Under the pieces are notes generated by a model. It did no database searches. It saw only the letters and a list, made by a program, of their open reading frames with translations, and was not told the DNA's origin. 16,186 nucleotides of DNA from CAZYMF01 sp964648215 (GTDB taxonomy: Bacteria; Desulfobacterota; Binatia; HRBIN30; JACQVA1): assembly GCA_964648215.1 (NCBI GenBank), contig CAZYMF010000106.1:1-16186 (forward strand), written 5' to 3'. This document shows positions 8,503-16,186 of the stretch, in pieces. The translations under genes were made by a program, and so were the position numbers. Position 1 is the stretch's first letter. Every line of letters begins with the position of its first letter.

Positions 8503-10295
8503 CAATGGAACTCCCGCTGGATGGACTGCCAGGGCGCGGGCTCGTAGTGGCGGAGCAGGAACTCGAGGCTGCGGCCGAGAACGGCGCGCAAGTCGGTCGG
8601 CATGACGATCTCCGAGATCGATCCCAGGCTGAGCGCCTCGCGGGGGTTCATCAGCTCTTTCTCGTAGCGTTGGTTGAACTCCGCCTCCTGCGCCCGCAGC
8701 CAGTCGGCGACCTCCCGCTCGGCCTCCTGCCGGGCGTCCTCGGCGTCGCGTCCGGACTCGACGTAGGCCTCGGTGAGCTCCTTGCGCTTGGCGGCGGCCG
8801 CGGCGCGCACCGCCTGCAGCTCCTTCTTGTAGGTGTACTCCTTGCCGGCGGTGCCCATCACCGCGACGCGCGTGGTCGGCAGCGCCAGCACGATGTCGGC
8901 GCCGGTGGCGTAGGAGTTGAAAGCGGCATAGGCGCCGCCGAAGGCGTTGCGGATGATCAGCAGCATCCGCGGGGTGCGCAGGTCGATGATGGCGTCGAGC
9001 AGGGCGCGGCCGGCCTGGACGATGCCGCGGCTCTCCTGCTCGCGTCCGGGCAGGAAGCCGGTGGTGTCCTCCATGAAGATCACCGGGATGTTGTAGATGC
9101 TGCAGAAGCGCACGAAGCGGGCGATCTTGTAGGCGGCGTCGATGTCGATCTGCCCGCTGGCGTAGGCGCTGTTGTTGGCGACGAAGCCGACCACGTTGCC
9201 GCCGAGGCGGCCGAAGGCCGTCACCGCGTTGCGGGCGCGATCGGGCTGGAGCTCGAAGTAGTCGCCGTGGTCGCAGACCTGCTGGATGAGGATGGAGACG
9301 TCGAGCGGGGTGTTGAAGCCGGTCGGCGAGTTGAACGCCTTGCGCAGCAGCGTGTCGATCTCGGTGGTGCGGCGTTCCAGCGAGTCGGAGGTGTGCTCGA
9401 AGCGCGGCGCCACCTTGTTGGAGTCCGGCAGGTAGTTGAGCAGCCGCTGCGCGGTGCGCAGGGCGGCGACCTCGTCGGTGACGGTGATGTCGGAGACGCC
9501 GCTGGCGCCGTGCACCTTGGGGCCGCCGAGGTCGTCGGCGGTCACGTCCTCGCCCAGCGCGCTCTTGACCACGCCCGGGCCGGTGAGGCCGAAGAAGGTG
9601 TTCGCCGGCTGGATCATGAAGCTGCCCTGGCGCGGCAGGTAGGCGCCGCCGCCGGCGTTGAAGCCGAACATGCACATGATGCTGGGCACGACCCCGCTGA
9701 TCTTGCGCAGCGCGGTGAACGCCTCCGCGTAGCCGTCGAGGCCGCCGACGCCGGCGGGCACGAAGGCGCCGGCGCTGTCGTTCATGCCGATCAGCGGGAT
9801 GCCGCGGTTGCCCGCCAGGTAGATGAGGTTGGCCAGCTTGCGCCCGTTGGTGGCATCCATCGAGCCGGCGCGCACGGTGAAGTCGTGGCCGTACAGGGCC
9901 ACGTCACGGCCGCGGATCTGGACGATGGCGGTGACGATCGAGGCGCCGTCGAGGTTGCGGCCCCAGTTCTGGTAGAGGACGGTGGGGCGGCTGTCGCGGT
10001 CCTGCAGCACGTCGATGCGCTCCCAGACCGTCATTCGCCCCTTGGCGTGCTGCCGCAGGATCTGCACCGTGGCGGCCGCGGCCTGCGGCCGCCGGCGCAG
10101 CTCCTCGCCGGCCTGCAGGGCCTGATCGTACGGCGTGGCCGCGCCCGCCGGCTCCTGCGCGGCTGGCTCGCCGCTCTCCTCGGCCAGGGGGTTGTCCAGC
10201 GTCGGCAGCACCGGCTCGGCGGCGGCCGTCGCGGCGCGACCCCTGGACTTCACCTTGGCTTCCGTTGCCATCTCTGCCGTCTTTGGATTTGCCAC
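8502..10295 (-). CDS. Acyl-CoA carboxylase carboxyltransferase (beta) subunit
   Basis: A crotonase-fold carboxyltransferase that moves CO2 from carboxybiotin to an acyl-CoA, probably propionyl-CoA given the mutase downstream. With the GTG at 10295 as start it has 597 residues. The N-lobe has MTVWERIDVLQD and the oxyanion-hole segment GFNAGGGAYLP (211-221). The C-lobe has MEDTTGFLPGREQE and RNAFGGAYAAF (449-459). The residue after GGAY is Ala, where propionyl-CoA carboxylases usually have Asp and some acetyl-CoA enzymes Ile, so substrate choice is open. An Ala/Glu-rich helical stretch at about 485-548 looks longer than in typical PccB. An Ala/Pro/Glu-rich tail of about 50 residues precedes the fold. 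I chose GTG because GGAG lies 5 bases upstream. ATG at 10271 (8 residues shorter) and TTG at 10316 (7 longer) are weaker options. It is first in the operon with the biotin carboxylase gene. Confidence 0.88.
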   Translation of the reverse strand: MANPKTAEMATEAKVKSRGRAATAAAEPVLPTLDNPLAEESGEPAAQEPAGAATPYDQALQAGEELRRRPQAAAATVQILRQHAKGRMTVWERIDVLQDRDSRPTVLYQNWGRNLDGASIVTAIVQIRGRDVALYGHDFTVRAGSMDATNGRKLANLIYLAGNRGIPLIGMNDSAGAFVPAGVGGLDGYAEAFTALRKISGVVPSIMCMFGFNAGGGAYLPRQGSFMIQPANTFFGLTGPGVVKSALGEDVTADDLGGPKVHGASGVSDITVTDEVAALRTAQRLLNYLPDSNKVAPRFEHTSDSLERRTTEIDTLLRKAFNSPTGFNTPLDVSILIQQVCDHGDYFELQPDRARNAVTAFGRLGGNVVGFVANNSAYASGQIDIDAAYKIARFVRFCSIYNIPVIFMEDTTGFLPGREQESRGIVQAGRALLDAIIDLRTPRMLLIIRNAFGGAYAAFNSYATGADIVLALPTTRVAVMGTAGKEYTYKKELQAVRAAAAAKRKELTEAYVESGRDAEDARQEAEREVADWLRAQEAEFNQRYEKELMNPREALSLGSISEIVMPTDLRAVLGRSLEFLLRHYEPAPWQSIQREFH

Positions 10296-10324
10296 CGACT
10301 CTCCGTCACCCGCCAACGTATCAG

Positions 10325-10343
10325 CTTGCCCGGTTCGGACAAG
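10325..10343. promoter_or_regulatory. Inverted repeat, possible operator of the carboxylase operon
   Basis: CTTGCCCG (10325-10332) and CGGACAAG (10336-10343) are inverted copies with one mismatch, separated by GTT. The site lies between the candidate minus-strand promoter and the GTG start of the carboxyltransferase gene. That position suits repression, or a small leader hairpin (the mismatch becomes a G-U pair in RNA). Confidence 0.4.
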
Positions 10344-10368
10344 AATCGCCAGCGGCGGGGTGGAGCGT

Positions 10369-10397
10369 AAACAAACGACAAATCAGCTCTCTGTCAA
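10369..10397 (-). promoter_or_regulatory. Candidate promoter of the acyl-CoA carboxylase operon
   Basis: On the minus strand a perfect -35 hexamer TTGACA (10397-10392) is followed by a short T-rich stretch TTGTTTAC in the -10 position. The -10 match is poor at every spacing from 16 to 19 bases, so the promoter may need an activator. It would start transcription about 70 bases before the GTG. Confidence 0.35.
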
Positions 10398-10445
10398 GCG
10401 AGCCGGGCGGCGCGCGCCGGCGGGCGGCGAAGTCCGCGAGCAACC

Positions 10446-10473
10446 TTGACTTCCGGCCGACCTTTGATAGATG
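10446..10473 (+). promoter_or_regulatory. Candidate promoter of the nuo operon
   Basis: TTGACT (10446-10451) is followed 16 bases later by TAGATG (10468-10473), a weak -10 within TTTGATAGATG. It points towards nuoA, whose ATG is about 50 bases downstream. It is the only plausible plus-strand hexamer pair that I see in the divergent gap 10296-10523. Confidence 0.35.
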
Positions 10474-10523
10474 CGGCGGGAGACCTACGAGCGCCGGAGC
10501 GCCTTCTCTGATCGAACCCGCGG

Positions 10524-10880
10524 ATGACCGAACAATACCTTCCCATCCTCGTCACCTTCGCGATCTCCGCGGGCGTGGTGCTCCTGATGGTCAATCTCGG
10601 CCGGTTGCTGGGGCCGAAGGCGCGCACCGCGATCAAGGAAGAGAACTTCGAGTGCGGCAACCCCGCCAGCGGACCGGCGTGGGGGCGTTTCTCGGTCAAG
10701 TTCTACATGACCGCCATCCTGTTCATCGTCTTCGACATCGAGGTGGTGTTCCTCTATCCCTGGGCGGTGCTGTTCCGCCGCCTGGGCTGGTTCGGCTTTG
10801 CCGAGATGCTGCTGTTCATCGGCATCCTGGGGCTCGGCCTGCTCTACGTGTGGCGCAAAGGGGCGCTGGAATGGAACTGA
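10524..10880 (+). CDS. nuoA: NADH-quinone oxidoreductase subunit A
   Basis: A 118-residue small membrane subunit of complex I that helps form the quinone cavity at the join of the membrane and peripheral arms. Three membrane helices are visible (about 7-28, 61-83, 92-110). Family marks are the loop EENFECGNP, with Cys44 that lines the quinone channel region, and FDIEVVFLYPW with Asp71 and Glu73. The length is normal. The ATG at 10524 is the first possible start after an in-frame stop at 10509, and it has no clear Shine-Dalgarno sequence. It is first in the nuo operon, and its last 10 bases overlap nuoC directly. nuoB, which normally follows nuoA, is not there. Confidence 0.95.
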   Translation: MTEQYLPILVTFAISAGVVLLMVNLGRLLGPKARTAIKEENFECGNPASGPAWGRFSVKFYMTAILFIVFDIEVVFLYPWAVLFRRLGWFGFAEMLLFIGILGLGLLYVWRKGALEWN

Positions 10881-11392
10881 CCCAGGGCTCGCGCGAGCCC
10901 CTGCTGCCGCGGTTGCAGGAGGCCTTCGGGGCTCGGATTCTCGCCAGCCACAGCGAGTGCGGCGACGAGACCATCGTGGTCGAGCGCGACGGCATGCTGG
11001 AGGTCTTCCAGCAGCTGCGCGACCGCCCCGAATTCGCCTTCAACTTCCTCATGGACGTGACGGCGGCGGACTACCTCGGCAAGACGCCCCGCTTCGAGCT
11101 GGTCTGCCACCTCTACTCCCTCGCCCACGGCCACCGCCTGCGGGTGAAGGTCGGCGTGCCCGAGGAGGACCCGATCGTCTCCTCGCTGACGCCGGTGTGG
11201 CGGTCGGCGAACTGGCTGGAGCGCGAGGTGTGGGACATGTTCGGCATCCGCTTCAGCGGCCACCCCGACCTGCGCCGCATTCTGCTGTACGAGGAGTTCG
11301 TCGGCCACCCGTTGCGCAAGGACTATCCCGTGAACAAGCGCCAGCCGCTGGTGCCGGAGCGGGATCCGATCAAGAACGACTGGAAGTTCTGA
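10871..11392 (+). CDS. nuoC: NADH-quinone oxidoreductase subunit C (30-kDa subunit)
   Basis: A 173-residue hydrophilic subunit of the connecting part of complex I with no cofactor. The 30-kDa signature is clear near the C-terminus: WLEREVWDMFGIRFSGHPDL, then RRILLYEEFVGHPLRKDYP. The N-terminal half (FNFLMDVTAADYL, FELVCHLYSL) also matches the family. It starts at an ATG inside the last codons of nuoA (10-base overlap) with AAGGGG shortly upstream, and its TGA overlaps the nuoD ATG, so translation of A, C and D is probably coupled. It is not fused to nuoD, unlike in E. coli. Confidence 0.95.
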   Translation: MELTQGSREPLLPRLQEAFGARILASHSECGDETIVVERDGMLEVFQQLRDRPEFAFNFLMDVTAADYLGKTPRFELVCHLYSLAHGHRLRVKVGVPEEDPIVSSLTPVWRSANWLEREVWDMFGIRFSGHPDLRRILLYEEFVGHPLRKDYPVNKRQPLVPERDPIKNDWKF

Positions 11393-12597
11393 TGGCGAAT
11401 CCCGCGGGCCTGCCGCAAGAGGTCGATCCGGCCGAAGAGACCATGGAGCTGCAGATGGGCCCGTCCCATCCGGCGTCCCATGGCACGGTGAAGTTCAACC
11501 TCAAGCTCGACGGCGAGGTGGTCACCGCCTGCGACGTCGAGGTCGGCTACCTGCACCGCGCCTTCGAGAAGATGGGCGAGCAGGGCACCTGGAACCAGGT
11601 GGTGCCCTACACCGACCGGCTCAACTACGCCTCTCCCTTCATCAACAACGTCGCCTACGCCCTTGCCGTCGAGAAGCTGCTGGGCATCGAGGTGCCGCCG
11701 CGCTGCCAGTACATCCGCGTCATCCTGAGCGAGCTGTCGCGCCTGGCCGACCACGAGACCTGCCTCGGCATGGGCGCCACCGAGCTCGGGGCGATGACCG
11801 TGGGCTTCCTGCTCAACGAGGCGCGCGAGCTGATCTACGACATCTCCGAAGCCGTCTCCGGCGCGCGCGTGACCGTCAGCTACACCCGCGTCGGCGGAGT
11901 GACCGCCGACTTCCCGCCCGACGCCGGCGAGCGCATCCGGGCCGCGCTCGCGCACACGCGCGGCATCATGGTCGACTGCGACAAGCTGCTCACCCGCAAC
12001 CGCATCTTCGTCGACCGCATGCAGAACGTCGGCGTGATGTCGCAGGAGGAAGCGGTCTCCTACGGCGTCACCGGTCCGCTGCTGCGGGCCACGGGAGTCA
12101 ACTACGACGTGCGCAAGGCGCACCCCTACTCGAGCTACGACCACTTCGACTTCGAGGTGCCGCTCGGCTCCAAGGGCGACAACTACGACCGCTTCCTGTG
12201 CCGTTTCGCCGAGATGGAGCAGAGCATGCGGATCATCGAGCAGGCGCTCGAGAAGCTGCCCGACGGCCCGGTGCGGGTCAGCGACCCGCGCATCGTGCTG
12301 CCGGAGAAGCGCGACGTGTACGGCAGCATCGAGGGCCTGATGAACCACTTCAAGCTCATCATGGAGGGCGTCAAGGTGCCGCGCGGCGAGGTGTACCACG
12401 CCGTCGAGGGCGCCAACGGCGAGCTCGGCTTCTACATCGTCAGCGACGGCAGCGGCCGGCCCTATCGCGTGCGCGTCCGCCCGCCGTGCTTCGTGGCGAT
12501 GGGGGCGCTCGGACACATCCTCCAGGGGGGCATGATCTCCGACATCATTCCGACCTTCGGCATGATCAACATGATCGGCGGGGAGTGCGATCGCTGA
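11392..12597 (+). CDS. nuoD: NADH-quinone oxidoreductase subunit D (49-kDa subunit)
   Basis: A 401-residue subunit that forms most of the quinone-reduction site. Visible marks are MGPSHPASHGTVKF (22-35) with His30, DRLNY with Tyr79 (the quinone-binding His/Tyr pair of the family), and the C-terminal end GGECDR, which keeps the invariant Asp-Arg tail. Several stretches differ from the common bacterial form: the usual HLL motif reads DHETCLG, the usual REREKI region reads LNEARELIYD, and GARVTVSYTRVGG replaces the GARMxxxYxRPGG type. This suggests a divergent NuoD clade. The start is the ATG that overlaps the nuoC stop as TGATG. Confidence 0.95.
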   Translation: MANPAGLPQEVDPAEETMELQMGPSHPASHGTVKFNLKLDGEVVTACDVEVGYLHRAFEKMGEQGTWNQVVPYTDRLNYASPFINNVAYALAVEKLLGIEVPPRCQYIRVILSELSRLADHETCLGMGATELGAMTVGFLLNEARELIYDISEAVSGARVTVSYTRVGGVTADFPPDAGERIRAALAHTRGIMVDCDKLLTRNRIFVDRMQNVGVMSQEEAVSYGVTGPLLRATGVNYDVRKAHPYSSYDHFDFEVPLGSKGDNYDRFLCRFAEMEQSMRIIEQALEKLPDGPVRVSDPRIVLPEKRDVYGSIEGLMNHFKLIMEGVKVPRGEVYHAVEGANGELGFYIVSDGSGRPYRVRVRPPCFVAMGALGHILQGGMISDIIPTFGMINMIGGECDR

Positions 12598-12648
12598 GTC
12601 GCCGGCCCGCTGCACCAGCGCAGAGCGAATCTCGAGCAGACGGAAACC

Positions 12649-13128
12649 ATGGCGATCCAGTTCTCCGCGGCGGCGCAGACGCAGTTCGAAGAGTACCTCA
12701 CCCGCTACCCGACCAAGCGGGCGGCGATCCTGCCGACGCTGTGGCTGGCGCAGCGCGAGTTCGGCTACCTGAGCGAAGAGGTGATGGAGTACGTCGCCGG
12801 GCTTCTCGGCGAGTCGCCCGCGTTCGTGGCCGCGGTCGCGTCCTTCTACACCATGTTTTACAAGAAGCCGATGGGGAAGCACCACATCCAGGTGTGCACC
12901 AATCTGTCGTGCACCCTGATGGGGGCCGATCGCGTCGTCGAGGTCTGCGCCCGCCGCCTGGGGATCGCCCTCGGCCAGACGACGGCGGACAAGCAGTTCT
13001 CGCTCGACGAGGTGGAGTGTCTGGGCTCGTGCGGCACGGCGCCGATGATGCAGATCAACGACGACTACTGGGAGAACCTCACTCCCGAGAGCACCCTCGA
13101 GCTGATCGAGCGGCTCGCCGGCAAGTAG
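12649..13128 (+). CDS. nuoE: NADH-quinone oxidoreductase subunit E (24-kDa subunit)
   Basis: A 159-residue thioredoxin-like [2Fe-2S] protein. Four cysteines in the family spacing bind the cluster (N1a in complex I): Cys83 and Cys88 in CTNLSC, Cys124 and Cys128 in ECLGSC. The N-terminal helical domain (AAILPTLWLAQREFGYL, VASFYTMF) is typical. It follows nuoD after 51 bases and the ATG has only a weak upstream GACGGA. NuoE normally docks on NuoF, and nuoF almost always follows it, but here nuoH comes next. NuoE-like subunits also serve soluble hydrogenases and formate dehydrogenases, but the setting within nuo genes favours complex I. Confidence 0.93.
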   Translation: MAIQFSAAAQTQFEEYLTRYPTKRAAILPTLWLAQREFGYLSEEVMEYVAGLLGESPAFVAAVASFYTMFYKKPMGKHHIQVCTNLSCTLMGADRVVEVCARRLGIALGQTTADKQFSLDEVECLGSCGTAPMMQINDDYWENLTPESTLELIERLAGK

Positions 13129-13158
13129 GCGAGCCGGGTTAGGGACGGTCACGCGAAC

Positions 13159-14256
13159 ATGGCACTGGAGATCGGGATCGCTGCGGTCAAGGCGCTGGTG
13201 GTGCTGCTGATGGTGTTGCAGCTGGCCGGCCTGCTCGGCTGGGTGGAACGCAAGGGCAGCGCCCTGATCCAGGATCGCATCGGCGCCAACCGCGCCGCGG
13301 TGTTCGGCTTCGCCGGCGCCGGCCTGGTCAACACGCTGATGGCCGACCCGCTCAAGTTCATCACCAAGGAGGACGTCGTTCCGGCCAACGCCGATCGGCT
13401 GCTGCACTTTCTGGCGCCGTGCGTGAGCCTGTTTCCGGCGCTGGTCGCCTTCGCCGTGATTCCCTTCGGCGACGTGCTCGATGTCGGCGGCCGGGTGATC
13501 AACCTGCAGGTGGCGCCGCTGAACGTCGGCATCCTCTACATCCTCGCCATGGTCTCGCTCGGGGTCTACGGCGTGGTCCTCGGCGGCTGGGCGTCGAACA
13601 ACCGCTGGTCGCTGCTCGGCGGCATTCGCGGGTCGGCGCAGATGATCTCCTACGAGCTCGCGGTCGGCCTGGCGATCGTGGCGATGGTGATGACCTATGG
13701 CTCGCTCGACCTGCAGCAGATGGCGCGGGCCCAGGGCGGCGTTCTCGCCTCCTGGCTGCCGGTGCCGGCGTGGGGCATCTTCTATCAGCCGCTGGCCTTC
13801 CTCATCCTGCTGTGCGGCGGCATCGCCGAGAGCAAGCGCATCCCCTTCGACCTGCCCGAGGCCGAGTCCGAGCTGGTGAGCGGCTACTTCACCGAGTACT
13901 CGGGCGTGAAGCACCTGATGTTCTTCATGACCGACTTCGTCGAGGTCATCATCGTCAGCGGGCTGCTGGCGACGATGTTCTTCGGCGGCTGGCAGGTCCC
14001 GTTCCTGGCGCGCGACGGCTTCCACTTTCCCGGCGGCGGCGTCGCCTTGCTGCCCCAGATCGTGGTCGCCCTGCTGCAGATTGTGTCCTTCATGGTGAAG
14101 GTCTTCTTCTTCTGCTGGCTGCAGATCATGATTCGCTGGACCCTGCCGCGTTTCCGCTACGACCAGCTGATGCGCCTCGGCTGGAAGGGGCTGCTGCCGC
14201 TGGCCTTGGCCAACGTGGTGCTGACGGCCGGGATCATCCTGGCGGTGCAGGGCTGA
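13159..14256 (+). CDS. nuoH: NADH-quinone oxidoreductase subunit H
   Basis: A 365-residue membrane subunit with about eight to nine helices, forming the heel of complex I and the entry of the quinone channel. Conserved segments are GWVERKGSALIQDRIGANR (28-46), ADPLKFITKED, and the acidic loop AESKRIPFDLPEAESELVSG followed by YFTEYSG, which links quinone reduction to proton transfer. IRWTLPRFRYDQLMRLGWK near the end is also conserved. Length is slightly above the usual 320-350. The ATG has AGGGACGG about 10 bases upstream. nuoI usually follows nuoH but is absent, and nuoJ starts 8 bases after the stop. Confidence 0.96.
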   Translation: MALEIGIAAVKALVVLLMVLQLAGLLGWVERKGSALIQDRIGANRAAVFGFAGAGLVNTLMADPLKFITKEDVVPANADRLLHFLAPCVSLFPALVAFAVIPFGDVLDVGGRVINLQVAPLNVGILYILAMVSLGVYGVVLGGWASNNRWSLLGGIRGSAQMISYELAVGLAIVAMVMTYGSLDLQQMARAQGGVLASWLPVPAWGIFYQPLAFLILLCGGIAESKRIPFDLPEAESELVSGYFTEYSGVKHLMFFMTDFVEVIIVSGLLATMFFGGWQVPFLARDGFHFPGGGVALLPQIVVALLQIVSFMVKVFFFCWLQIMIRWTLPRFRYDQLMRLGWKGLLPLALANVVLTAGIILAVQG

Positions 14257-14264
14257 GGCGAGAG

Positions 14265-14771
14265 ATGAGTCTGCCGCTGTTCCTCGCCTTCGCCGTCCTG
14301 ATGGTGGCCAGCGCCCTCGGCGTCATCCTGCAGCGCAACCCCGTGCGCAGCGCGCTGTCGCTGGTGATCACGCTCTTCCTGCTGGCGGTGACCTTCCTCT
14401 TCCTCGATGCCTACCTGGTGGCGTTGCTGCAGGTCATCGTCTACGCCGGCGCCATCATGGTGCTGTTCCTCTTCGTCATCATGCTGCTCAACCTCGGCAT
14501 CGAGCCGCGCGATGCGGGCCGGCTGGGCCTGAAGGTGTTCGGTACCCTGGCCGCGTCGCTGCTGGCGCTGGAGCTGATCGCCGTGGCGCGAGCGCCGGGC
14601 CCGATGCCGGGGTCGGGAATGGCCGGCGCCACGCCGCCGTACTTCGGCACCGTCGAGGCGCTGGGCACGCGGCTGTTCACCCACTACGTGCTGCCCTTCG
14701 AGATCACCTCGATCCTGCTGCTGGTGGCGATCATCGGCGCCGTGGTGATGGCCAAGCGCACGCCTACGTGA
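14265..14771 (+). CDS. nuoJ: NADH-quinone oxidoreductase subunit J
   Basis: A 168-residue membrane subunit with five predicted helices. Helix 3 holds the family motif LLQVIVYAGAIMVLFLFVIM with its pi-bulge region, which in known structures takes part in coupling. The N-terminal ILQRNPVRSALSLV also matches the family. The hydrophilic loop PGPMPGSGMAGATPPYFG precedes the last helix. The ATG at 14265 follows the nuoH stop by 8 bases, with GAGG at about 7 bases upstream. The protein sits between NuoH and NuoK, consistent with the usual H-(I)-J-K order. Confidence 0.94.
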   Translation: MSLPLFLAFAVLMVASALGVILQRNPVRSALSLVITLFLLAVTFLFLDAYLVALLQVIVYAGAIMVLFLFVIMLLNLGIEPRDAGRLGLKVFGTLAASLLALELIAVARAPGPMPGSGMAGATPPYFGTVEALGTRLFTHYVLPFEITSILLLVAIIGAVVMAKRTPT

Positions 14772-14802
14772 GCGGCCGGACAGAGGGGAGGCGAGGCCAA
14801 GA

Positions 14803-15105
14803 ATGGTTCCGGTCAACTACTACGTGGCGCTGAGCGCGATCCTGTTCGGGATCGGCACGCTCGGGGTGCTGATCCGGCGCAACGTGATCGTCATCTTCAT
14901 GTCGATCGAGCTGATGCTGAACGCCGTCAACCTGGCCTTCGTGGCCTTCGCGCGCCAGTGGAACGCGATGGACGGGCAGGTGATCGTGTTCTTCGTCATG
15001 ACCGTGGCCGCCGCCGAGGCGGCGGTGGGGCTGGCGATCATCCTCGCCGTCTTCCGCAGCCGCGAGACGACCAACGCGGACGACTTGAACCTATTGCGCT
15101 GGTGA
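14803..15105 (+). CDS. nuoK: NADH-quinone oxidoreductase subunit K
   Basis: A 100-residue MrpC-like membrane subunit with three helices and the usual length. Both conserved membrane glutamates of the proton path are present: Glu36 in MSIELMLNAVNL and Glu72 in AAAEAAVGLAI. The ATG has a strong Shine-Dalgarno GGGGAGG upstream. It is separated from nuoJ by 31 bases, and nuoL begins two bases after its stop. Confidence 0.96.
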   Translation: MVPVNYYVALSAILFGIGTLGVLIRRNVIVIFMSIELMLNAVNLAFVAFARQWNAMDGQVIVFFVMTVAAAEAAVGLAIILAVFRSRETTNADDLNLLRW

Positions 15106-15107
15106 CC

Positions 15108-16186
<1,079 letters not shown>

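Noticed and set aside
5584..8547. 987-codon plus-strand open frame opposite the biotin carboxylase gene
   Set aside because: It is an antisense shadow: repetitive acidic, His-rich composition and no motif, against a minus strand with clear ATP-grasp and biotin sites.
8503..9675. Upstream extension of the biotin carboxylase frame to 1331 codons
   Set aside because: The extra 391 codons overlap the carboxyltransferase gene in another frame and are Arg-rich noise. The real start is the ATG at 8502, which overlaps the upstream stop.
8505..10370. 621-codon plus-strand open frame opposite the carboxyltransferase gene
   Set aside because: The same antisense GC effect. The minus strand has both crotonase-fold active-site motifs.
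10265..10870. Upstream extension of the nuoC frame into nuoA and the control region
   Set aside because: NuoC similarity begins at the ATG at 10871, and the extension overlaps nuoA in another frame with no conserved sequence.
11323..14025. 900-codon minus-strand open frame opposite nuoD-nuoE-nuoH
   Set aside because: It crosses three well-recognised genes and their gaps with His/Asp/Val-rich low-complexity sequence, so it is not a gene.

Overview
The window reads as chromosomal DNA of a GC-rich (about two thirds G+C by eye), Gram-negative, respiring bacterium. A periplasmic HtrA-type protease with a signal peptide and a proton-pumping complex I cluster support this. The gene mix and the divergent NuoD signatures would fit a deep-branching lineage such as Myxococcota, Desulfobacterota, Binatota or a relative. 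I cannot place it further without a search. There is no sign of a prophage, transposase, CRISPR array, rRNA or tRNA.

Layout: (1) 136-1476, minus strand, an HtrA/DegQ-like serine protease with two PDZ domains. (2) 1659-3560, plus strand, biosynthetic arginine decarboxylase SpeA, divergent from the protease. (3) 3619-5283, minus strand, the catalytic large subunit of a methylmalonyl-CoA-type mutase without its cobalamin domain. (4) 5284-5679, a 396-bp gap without a gene but rich in inverted repeats, including a REP-like pair. (5) 5680-8502 and 8502-10295, minus strand, an acyl-CoA carboxylase pair (biotin carboxylase fused to biotin carrier, and carboxyltransferase) with overlapping stop and start codons. 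(6) 10296-10523, a divergent control region. (7) 10524 to the right edge, plus strand, nuoA-nuoC-nuoD-nuoE-nuoH-nuoJ-nuoK-nuoL, with nuoL cut by the edge.

How the genes work together: the carboxylase pair plus the mutase fit the route propionyl-CoA to methylmalonyl-CoA to succinyl-CoA, feeding odd-chain fatty acid, branched amino acid or cholesterol-type carbon into the TCA cycle. The epimerase, the B12-binding mutase subunit and the MeaB-type chaperone are not here. The nuo genes encode membrane subunits (A, H, J, K, L) and connecting subunits (C, D) of NADH:quinone oxidoreductase plus NuoE. The iron-sulfur and flavin subunits B, F, G and I are absent from the positions they occupy in the usual A-to-N order.

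This is mostly core metabolism, and I do not see a new defence or mobile system. The points most worth a second look are the split nuo cluster, a Lys-to-Met change at a proton-channel position of NuoL, the mutase lacking its B12 subunit, and the paired REP-like hairpins with compensatory base changes.
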